NCBI GenBank assembly: GCA_018901615.1
Contig: JAHIEN010000013.1
Span: forward strand, 1-11,791
Reading direction: 5' to 3'
DNA length: 11,791 nt
Origin: Candidatus Omnitrophota bacterium
GTDB lineage: Bacteria; Omnitrophota; Gorgyraeia; Gorgyraeales; Gorgyraeaceae
The notes beneath the pieces were generated by a model. It was given only the letters and a program-made list of their open reading frames with translations, ran no database searches and was not told where the DNA came from. Shown piece after piece: positions 7,097 to 11,791 of the stretch; the stretch's first letter is position 1; each line of letters starts with the position of its first letter. The position numbers were made by a program, and so were the translations under genes.

Positions 7097-8243
7097 ATTT
7101 CACTAAAAATCTTTCCATGCGCAGACCCGCCTCTTTAAGGTCTGACATTTTAGACGCGTAAGAGATCCTGATGTGTCCATTTCCCTCGGAACCAAACGCG
7201 GTACCCGGCACCACAGCCACTTTTTCTTCTTTTAATAATTTCTTGGCAAACCCCACGCTGTCCATGCCTGTTTTTTCTATTGAAGGAAACACGTAAAACG
7301 CGCCTTCAGGCATAGGGCATGAAAGCCCCAGTTCGTTAAGTCTTCCAACTATAAACCCGCGCCTGCGCTTATATTCACGTTTCATCTCTATTACATGGCC
7401 CTGCGTATGACTTTTCAGCGCTTCCATGCCAGCCATCTGCCCCATTATAGGAGCGCATAGCATTGTATATTGATGTATCTTTGTCATTGCGCTTATCACC
7501 TCTTCAGGGCCGCAGCAAAAACCTACCCTCCATCCTGTCATAGCAAAGGCCTTTGAAAAACCATCAAAATATAGTACCTGCTTCTTCATATCTTTAAGCG
7601 TGGCAAGCGGTGTATGTTTAAAATCATACGTCAATTCTCCGTATATCTCGTCGCATATCACGATAAGATTATGTTTTATAAAAACCTTTGATAGCGCGAT
7701 CAGTTCCCTTTTTGAATAGGAGACTCCCGTGGGGTTCGCGGGGTAATTAAACATAATCGCCTTTACGCCTTCTGAAATATGGCGCTCGATAAGTTCCGGC
7801 GTTAATTTAAAAGATGTCTTTTTTGTCTTAACAAACACCGGCCTGCCGCCCGCTAAAAAGACCACAGGGTAGTACGAGACATATGACGGGTCAGGCACCA
7901 GTACCTTGTCTCCTGGGTTTATAATGGCTCTCAATGCCAGGTCAAGCCCTTCGCTTACCCCCGTAGTGACGAGTATCTCTCTTTCAGGGTCATAGCTTAT
8001 ACCATGCTTATGCTTCAGGTATCTTGAAATGCCCAGCCTCAATTCATAAAGGCCTTTATTGGACGTGTAAGACGTGTAGCCTTTTTCTATTGAAAATATG
8101 CTGGACTCGCAGATATTCCACGGCGTTGAAAAATCAGGTTCGCCTACGCCGAGCGATATCACGTCTTTCATCCCTATGACCAGATCGAAAAACTCACGTA
8201 TGCCGGAAGGCGGCATCTGCTGTACTTTTTTTGAGATCTTCAT
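7083..8243 (-). CDS. PLP-dependent class I/II aminotransferase (aspartate aminotransferase-like, subgroup Ib/archaeal type)
   Basis: This fold-type I aminotransferase has 386 residues. It has GEPDF (34-38), the NYPANPTG block (166-173), DEIYGEL (198-204), the Schiff-base lysine K231 in DGFSKAFAMTGWRVGF (227-242) and the carboxylate-binding R359 in HIRISYA. All catalytic positions I can check are present. The sequence resembles aspartate/aromatic aminotransferases of thermophilic bacteria and archaea. The amino donor and acceptor are not determined. The ATG at 8243 has AAAGG five bases upstream, 15 bases after the end of an Lrp/AsnC regulator gene. That regulator is a natural candidate for controlling it in response to an amino acid. 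Its 3' end overlaps the downstream glycosyltransferase by 14 bases. Confidence 0.92.
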   Translation of the reverse strand: MKISKKVQQMPPSGIREFFDLVIGMKDVISLGVGEPDFSTPWNICESSIFSIEKGYTSYTSNKGLYELRLGISRYLKHKHGISYDPEREILVTTGVSEGLDLALRAIINPGDKVLVPDPSYVSYYPVVFLAGGRPVFVKTKKTSFKLTPELIERHISEGVKAIMFNYPANPTGVSYSKRELIALSKVFIKHNLIVICDEIYGELTYDFKHTPLATLKDMKKQVLYFDGFSKAFAMTGWRVGFCCGPEEVISAMTKIHQYTMLCAPIMGQMAGMEALKSHTQGHVIEMKREYKRRRGFIVGRLNELGLSCPMPEGAFYVFPSIEKTGMDSVGFAKKLLKEEKVAVVPGTAFGSEGNGHIRISYASKMSDLKEAGLRMERFLVKYARG

Positions 8244-8258
8244 GTTTTACCTTTAGCT

Positions 8259-8744
8259 TTAGAACGATATCGCTATCCTCTTATCCCGCTCCGCTCTTTT
8301 TAATATATCCCCGTCCTCTTTATACTTCTTTAAGAGAAAATGCGTAACAGTGCCGCGAACGTTGTCCAGAGTTGAGAGCTTCTCGGAGACAAAATTGCTC
8401 ACCTCTTGTATGTCCCTGCCCTCTACCACCAGCAAAAGATCATAGGTCCCTGACAATAAATAACAACTCACCACCTGGGAAAACTTGTATATCCTCTCGG
8501 CTATATGATCAAAACCTGAGCCTCTCTGCGGCGTTATTCTCACTTCGATCAACGCCCGCACGTTTTTAGAGTCGTTCTTTACAAGTTCCCTGTTAATGAC
8601 TGTCTTATATTTCAGTATTACCCCGTCTTTTTCGAGCTTCTTTATGGCCTTCTTTACAGAACTGACATTCTTTTTCAGCATCTTAGCTATCTCTTCAGGT
8701 GTTGTCCGCGCGTCCTTCTCCAGTATCTCCAGTATCTCTTTCAT
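8259..8744 (-). CDS. Lrp/AsnC family transcriptional regulator
   Basis: This 161-residue protein has an N-terminal winged helix-turn-helix (about 1-50; TTPEEIAKMLKKNVSSVKKA forms the HTH) and a C-terminal RAM ligand-binding domain (about 63-140) with the turn SGTYDLLLVVEG (98-109). Lrp/AsnC proteins form dimers and octamers and sense amino acids. I chose the ATG at 8744 because AAGGAGGG lies 4 bases upstream, an excellent ribosome site. An in-frame ATG at 8777 would add 11 residues (MRYALCDKEGC) encoded partly by a heptamer repeat, and it has no ribosome site. The next gene, an aminotransferase, starts 15 bases later and is the likely target; the regulator may also control its own expression through the repeat upstream. 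Confidence 0.9.
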   Translation of the reverse strand: MKEILEILEKDARTTPEEIAKMLKKNVSSVKKAIKKLEKDGVILKYKTVINRELVKNDSKNVRALIEVRITPQRGSGFDHIAERIYKFSQVVSCYLLSGTYDLLLVVEGRDIQEVSNFVSEKLSTLDNVRGTVTHFLLKKYKEDGDILKRAERDKRIAISF

Positions 8745-8748
8745 GCAG

Positions 8749-8756
8749 CCCTCCTT
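8749..8756 (-). promoter_or_regulatory. Strong ribosome binding site for the Lrp/AsnC gene
   Basis: AAGGAGGG on the minus strand lies 4 bases before the ATG at 8744. It decides that start over the longer reading from 8777. Confidence 0.8.
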
Positions 8757-8758
8757 GT

Positions 8759-8781
8759 CGCATAGCGCATAGCGCATAGCG
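8759..8781. repeat. Tandem heptamer repeat, CGCATAG x 3.3
   Basis: Three perfect copies of CGCATAG (8759-8765, 8766-8772, 8773-8779) are followed by a partial CG; on the minus strand it reads CTATGCG. It lies between the lipoyl-domain gene and the ribosome site of the Lrp gene. Each copy contains an ATG on the minus strand, and because 7 is not a multiple of 3 the three ATGs fall in three frames. The middle one (8770) opens a 9-codon frame that ends in TGA overlapping the Lrp start codon. Confidence 0.9.
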
Positions 8782-8808
8782 TTTATACATTCATTCGATT
8801 ATTGCCAA
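8782..8808 (-). promoter_or_regulatory. Candidate promoter for the Lrp-aminotransferase genes
   Basis: On the minus strand TTGGCA (8808-8803) and TATAAA (8787-8782) are separated by 15 bases, shorter than the optimal 17. Initiation would fall around 8775, inside the heptamer repeat. The hexamers are reasonable but the spacing is poor, and they overlap the end of the lipoyl-domain gene, so this is only a candidate. Confidence 0.3.
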
Positions 8809-9021
8809 AACGTCCCCTACCTTAACCGTATCCCCTTCTTTTGCCACTATTCTCTTTAATACACCTGAGGCCTTTAAAGGCACATTGAATGCCGCCTTGT
8901 CAGTTGCCATTTCAACTAGCTCGTCACCCTCTTGAACAGCGTCCCCTTCCTTGAAATGCCAGAAAGAAACAACGGCCTCATTTACGCCTTCGGTTAATTC
9001 AGGTAGTTTAAATTCTATCAT
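8791..9021 (-). CDS. Free-standing E2-type lipoyl domain protein
   Basis: This 76-residue protein is a complete single lipoyl domain and nothing else. It begins MIEFKLPELTEG, as E2 lipoyl domains do, and carries the modification lysine K42 in EMATDKAAF (37-45). It ends with the usual GDTVKVGDVLAIIE. The DKA motif marks lipoylation rather than biotinylation, where MKM is expected. The start at 9021 is fixed by AAGGAGG four bases upstream; the frame extends back into lipA, but that extension is not lipoyl-like. The gene lies 16 bases after lipA, in a cassette with lipB. No E1, E2 catalytic, E3 or glycine cleavage gene is visible nearby. It may be an acyl or electron carrier for a complex encoded elsewhere, or a detached E2 arm. 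Confidence 0.88.
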   Translation of the reverse strand: MIEFKLPELTEGVNEAVVSFWHFKEGDAVQEGDELVEMATDKAAFNVPLKASGVLKRIVAKEGDTVKVGDVLAIIE

Positions 9022-9035
9022 ATAACCTCCTTGTG
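9022..9035 (-). promoter_or_regulatory. Ribosome binding site deciding the lipoyl-domain start
   Basis: The minus strand reads ACAAGGAGGTTAT followed by ATG at 9021. This near-perfect Shine-Dalgarno shows that translation starts here and not at an upstream in-frame codon inside lipA. Confidence 0.8.
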
Positions 9036-9037
9036 TG

Positions 9038-9898
9038 CTATATATAAGATGAGCGTGTGAAAGGACTGGAACTGTATTCCTTAAAACCCATCTTTCTTGC
9101 CTGCTCTGAAAATCTTTCAAATTTTTCAGGCGTCACAAACTCTTTGACCTCGAGGCACTTTGAATCAGGCCTAAGATACTGGCCTATCGTGACTATATCG
9201 CATCCTGAACGCCTCAGGTCTTCTATAACGCTATATACCTCGGCCTCTGTTTCGCCAAGGCCTACCATAAACCCACTTTTAATATCTGTGTCCTGCGCCT
9301 TTTTTTTTGCGTTGCGTATAACGCTTAAAGATCTTTTATAATCCGACATGGGCCTCACATCAGCATAAAGCCGCGGCACAGTCTCTACGTTATGAGAAAA
9401 TATATCAGGCCTCGCCGCGATAACTGTCTCTACTGACTCTGCCCTGCCTTGAAAATCAGGAACCAGGACTTCGATCTTTAGTTCAGGATTTGTTTCTCTT
9501 AAAATATTTATGCAATCCGCGAAATGCCCCGCGCCGCCGTCTTCCAGATCATCTCTTGTAACCGATGTTATAACTATTTTACGCGCGCCTAATCTCTTAA
9601 CCGCCTCTCTTATCCTTAAAAGTTCATCTTTATCAGGAGGCTGGAATATTCCTTTATTATTCTCTATGCAACAGAACCCGCAGTTTCTTGCGCAGTGTCT
9701 TCCCAGGATCAAAAATGTGCATTTCTTTTTTGAAAAACAGTTATAAATATTCGGGCAACGGCTGTCCTGGCATACAGTATTAAGCCGCAATTCAGAGATC
9801 AGTTTTTTTGTCGCCTCTATCTCCGGGTCAGATCTTACTGCCTGCCTCAGCCAGCTGGGAAACCTCGTTGAACGATAATTTGAGTTTGCTTTTAGCAT
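9038..9898 (-). CDS. lipA: Lipoyl synthase (radical SAM)
   Basis: This enzyme inserts two sulfurs into protein-bound octanoyl groups, completing lipoate. The 286 residues contain both cluster motifs: the auxiliary cluster cysteines C43, C48 and C54 (CX4CX5C), and the radical SAM cluster C69, C73 and C76 (CX3CX2C). The C-terminal RSSY (282-285) holds the serine that ligates the auxiliary cluster in known LipA structures. TSVTRDDLEDGGAGHF (111-126) and the GLGETEAE segment (213-220) are typical. The ATG at 9898 overlaps the end of lipB by 71 bases. It is retained because FPSWLRQ (13-19) matches the conserved LipA N-terminus and no later in-frame ATG precedes the cysteines. The lipoyl-domain gene follows by 16 bases. 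Confidence 0.96.
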   Translation of the reverse strand: MLKANSNYRSTRFPSWLRQAVRSDPEIEATKKLISELRLNTVCQDSRCPNIYNCFSKKKCTFLILGRHCARNCGFCCIENNKGIFQPPDKDELLRIREAVKRLGARKIVITSVTRDDLEDGGAGHFADCINILRETNPELKIEVLVPDFQGRAESVETVIAARPDIFSHNVETVPRLYADVRPMSDYKRSLSVIRNAKKKAQDTDIKSGFMVGLGETEAEVYSVIEDLRRSGCDIVTIGQYLRPDSKCLEVKEFVTPEKFERFSEQARKMGFKEYSSSPFTRSSYI

Positions 9899-10499
9899 CT
9901 TCTATGTCGACTTCCCGGCCCAGAACATCTTTCAATGATGTTATGCGAAGGCCCTCTATTCCGCACGGCCTGATAAATGAAAAAGGCTCGAGGTCAATAT
10001 TGATATTCAAGGCCATCCCGTGATATGTCACCCATTTTTTTACGCCTATGCCTATAGAGCCTATTTTTTTGTCTCCGATCCAAATACCTGTAAGGCCGGG
10101 AATTTTCTGAGACGCAAGGCCATACATCGCCATAAGATTTTCTCCTACTTCTTCCAGAAATCTTAAAAATCTATGTATATCCCGCGCTCCATTTTCCAGC
10201 CTGACTATAGGGTACGCGACTATCTGGCCAGGCCCATGGTAGGTAACATCTCCTCCCCTGTCAATATCAAATACGCTGATCCCTCTCGAAGAAAGAAACT
10301 CATGTGACCTGAATATATTTTTTCTCGAGCCTTTTCTGCCTATTGTTATAACCGGCCTGTGCTCTGTGATAATAATCGTGTTCTCTGACTCGCCCCTGTA
10401 AACTCTCTCCGCAATCTCTTTTTGTAAACTATAGGCGTCAGAAAAATCAGTGATGCCCAGGTCTGTGACTCTCATGTGGATCTTTGATATCCCCCTCAC
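9828..10499 (-). CDS. lipB: Octanoyl-[ACP]:protein N-octanoyltransferase
   Basis: This enzyme moves the octanoyl chain from acyl-carrier protein to the lysine of lipoyl domains, the step before LipA. The 223 residues show RGGDVTYHGPGQIVAYPI (81-98), the catalytic K145 in DKKIGSIG and C179 in RPCGIEG, all characteristic of LipB. The GTG at 10499 overlaps the hisD stop as GTGA. The in-frame ATG at 10475 (MRVTDLGITDF) better matches where LipB proteins usually begin and is a serious alternative. Neither has a well-placed ribosome site, and coupling to hisD is likely. Its last 23 codons overlap lipA in another frame. That tail (SKLKLSF onward) is beyond the catalytic core. Confidence 0.95.
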   Translation of the reverse strand: MRGISKIHMRVTDLGITDFSDAYSLQKEIAERVYRGESENTIIITEHRPVITIGRKGSRKNIFRSHEFLSSRGISVFDIDRGGDVTYHGPGQIVAYPIVRLENGARDIHRFLRFLEEVGENLMAMYGLASQKIPGLTGIWIGDKKIGSIGIGVKKWVTYHGMALNINIDLEPFSFIRPCGIEGLRITSLKDVLGREVDIEDAKSKLKLSFNEVSQLAEAGSKI

Positions 10500-11716
10500 T
10501 TGAATCTGACCTTGAAAGACTCAAGGTGCCCGCAGAGTCCCTCCAGGCTGGTCATTGTCTCGATAGCCCCTTTTTCTTTCTCAAGGGCCTTTTTTGAATA
10601 AGCGATCGTGTGTGAACTCTTAAGAAAAGACCTGACATTGAGGCCTGAGAAAAACCTGGCAGTGCCTCCTGTGGGCAATACATGGCTCGGCCCCGCGACA
10701 TAATCCCCTACGCAAACAGGAGAATACGGCCCTATAAATATGGCCCCCGCGTTTCTGATCATCTTCAAGACCCTGGACGGATTTTTTACCAGGAGCTCAA
10801 GATGCTCAGGCGCGATCCTGTTGATGATCTCAGCGGCCTGTTTTATATTTTTCGCGAGCACAATATAGCCTTTATCCATTTCTTTTTTCATGGCCTTTGC
10901 GAATTTTTTAGACGTGGTCACAAGCACGGCCAACCCCTTTAAATGTTCGGCCTGAGCCATGAGATCCTGTATGACATACGCCTTGTCAGAAAACTGATTG
11001 GCGAAGATGATTACCTCGCTTGGCCCGGCCAGCATATCAATATCAACGTAACCAAAGACCTGGCGTTTGGCCTCAGTCACGTAATCATTGCCAGGCCCGA
11101 CTATCTTATCGACCTTCGGGACCGTCTTAGTGCCAAAGGCCATAGCAGCTATTGCCTGCGCGCCGCCCATCTTGTAGACCTCATCCACCTTTAAAAGATT
11201 TGCTACCACGAGTATGTGCGGGTCTATATTTCCCGATTTAGTAGGCGGGCTGGCCAGTATTATCCTTTTTACGCCGGCTATTCTCGCTGGCAGGACACTC
11301 ATGTAAACACTGGAGACAAGCGGAGCAGTGCCCGCAGGCACATAGATCCCCACGCTCTCTATAGGCCTGAATATCTCGCCCAGCTCAATGCCTTCCGCGT
11401 CTCTTATCTTCCACGGCCTGGGCAATTGCTTCTTATGAAACTTCTCTATATTACCCATTATAGACTTGAGGTTCGCGATGAAATCAGCGTTTATATTCTG
11501 ATACGCGCCGTTTATCTCATTGGCGCTCACCTTCAAATCCTTAAAAGAAAGTTTTATCTTGTCGAACTTTCTTGTATATTTGAGGATCGCCTTATCCCCA
11601 TCCTCTTTTACGCTCTGCACAATACGGCTCACCTTTTCAGCTATGCGCTTCTTGTTGCAGTAATACCTCTCGCATAAATTCTGCATTTCCTTGCTGGACA
11701 ACCTTAGGATCTTCAT
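10496..11716 (-). CDS. hisD: Histidinol dehydrogenase
   Basis: This enzyme performs the last two steps of histidine synthesis, oxidising L-histidinol to L-histidine with NAD+, using zinc. The 406 residues are slightly shorter than the usual 430. Visible are GIYVPAGTAPLVSSVYM (123-139), GPGNDYVTEAKRQVF (207-221), zinc-site Q255 and H258 in QAEH, the catalytic pair E304-H305 in APEHLEL, D338 in GDYVAGPSHVLPTGG and the C-terminal zinc ligand H397 in EGLCGH. The loop after QAEH lacks the usual PD and looks one residue shorter than in E. coli HisD. The ATG at 11716 has GAGAGG six bases upstream. No other his gene is visible downstream; lipB follows with a 4-base overlap. Confidence 0.96.
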   Translation of the reverse strand: MKILRLSSKEMQNLCERYYCNKKRIAEKVSRIVQSVKEDGDKAILKYTRKFDKIKLSFKDLKVSANEINGAYQNINADFIANLKSIMGNIEKFHKKQLPRPWKIRDAEGIELGEIFRPIESVGIYVPAGTAPLVSSVYMSVLPARIAGVKRIILASPPTKSGNIDPHILVVANLLKVDEVYKMGGAQAIAAMAFGTKTVPKVDKIVGPGNDYVTEAKRQVFGYVDIDMLAGPSEVIIFANQFSDKAYVIQDLMAQAEHLKGLAVLVTTSKKFAKAMKKEMDKGYIVLAKNIKQAAEIINRIAPEHLELLVKNPSRVLKMIRNAGAIFIGPYSPVCVGDYVAGPSHVLPTGGTARFFSGLNVRSFLKSSHTIAYSKKALEKEKGAIETMTSLEGLCGHLESFKVRFK

Positions 11717-11746
11717 ATTAAACCTCTCTTATAAAAAATCCGATTT

Positions 11747-11791
11747 CTAGTTTTTAATACTATCCTTTATTACCTCCTCCGCTTTTTTAAG
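11747..11791 (-). CDS. 3' end of an unidentified gene (partial)
   Basis: Entering from the right edge, one minus-strand frame reads LKKAEEVIKDSIKN and stops at TAG (11749-11747); the other two frames stop within 21 bases. The peptide is a charged helix of the kind seen at many protein C-termini. The stop lies 30 bases before hisD, and 11717-11746 holds only the hisD ribosome site and AT-rich sequence. The gene would be the upstream partner of hisD in the same transcription unit. Fourteen residues are too few to name it. Confidence 0.5.
   Translation of the reverse strand, partial: LKKAEEVIKDSIKN

Noticed and set aside
8791..9021. Biotin carrier (BCCP) identity for the small domain
   Set aside because: The modification site reads DKA rather than the MKM of biotinyl domains, and the gene sits with lipA and lipB.
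9022..9120. N-terminal extension of the lipoyl-domain protein into lipA
   Set aside because: A near-perfect Shine-Dalgarno precedes the ATG at 9021, and the protein from there is already a full lipoyl domain; the extension lies in lipA coding sequence.
11741..11751. Short palindrome in the hisD leader (AAATC/GATTT on the minus strand)
   Set aside because: The arms are 5 bp with a single central base, so it cannot fold as a hairpin and is expected by chance in AT-rich sequence.

Overview
The window is one dense block of fourteen complete genes, all on the minus strand, with fragments of two further genes at the edges. It suggests a diderm (Gram-negative-type) bacterium. BtuF carries a cleavable Sec signal without a lipobox, which implies a periplasm, and an LpxL/HtrB-type acyltransferase is present. 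The style (moderate GC, overlapping genes, an archaeal-looking Lrp plus aminotransferase pair, a lone lipoyl domain) would fit an uncultured lineage such as Omnitrophota, but that is only an impression. No stretch longer than about 75 bases lacks a gene.

In the direction of transcription (right to left): the last codons of an unidentified gene (11791-11747); hisD (histidine biosynthesis); lipB, lipA and a 76-residue free-standing lipoyl domain, which form a lipoylation cassette containing both synthesis enzymes and a candidate acceptor; an Lrp/AsnC regulator followed by a class I aminotransferase; an envelope group made of an MGDG-synthase/UgtP-type glycosyltransferase, an LpxL-type acyltransferase and a DPM1-type GT2 glycosyltransferase; pcm (protein repair methyltransferase); a small COG2426-type membrane protein; and a corrinoid module of cobO, btuF, btuC and btuD. 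At the far left, a plus-strand gene ends at position 84, convergent with btuD.

Most junctions are overlaps or gaps of 0-16 bases, so much of the block is probably co-transcribed and translationally coupled. Three junctions are looser and are the best places for internal control. The first is 8745-8790, with a triple CGCATAG heptamer and a candidate promoter before the Lrp gene. The second is 5008-5080, before the GT2 gene. The third is 3119-3161, with a perfect 12-bp inverted repeat before cobO.

Functionally, LipB and LipA would octanoylate and then sulfurate the lipoyl domain encoded just downstream. BtuFCD would import corrinoid and CobO would adenosylate it. The glycosyltransferases and acyltransferase probably build an envelope glycolipid. 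I see no CRISPR array, mobile element, tRNA, rRNA or phage gene. The strongest second-look items are the orphan lipoyl domain with its own lipA/lipB, the inverted repeat at cobO, the heptamer repeat at the Lrp gene, and the uncharacterised glycolipid gene trio.
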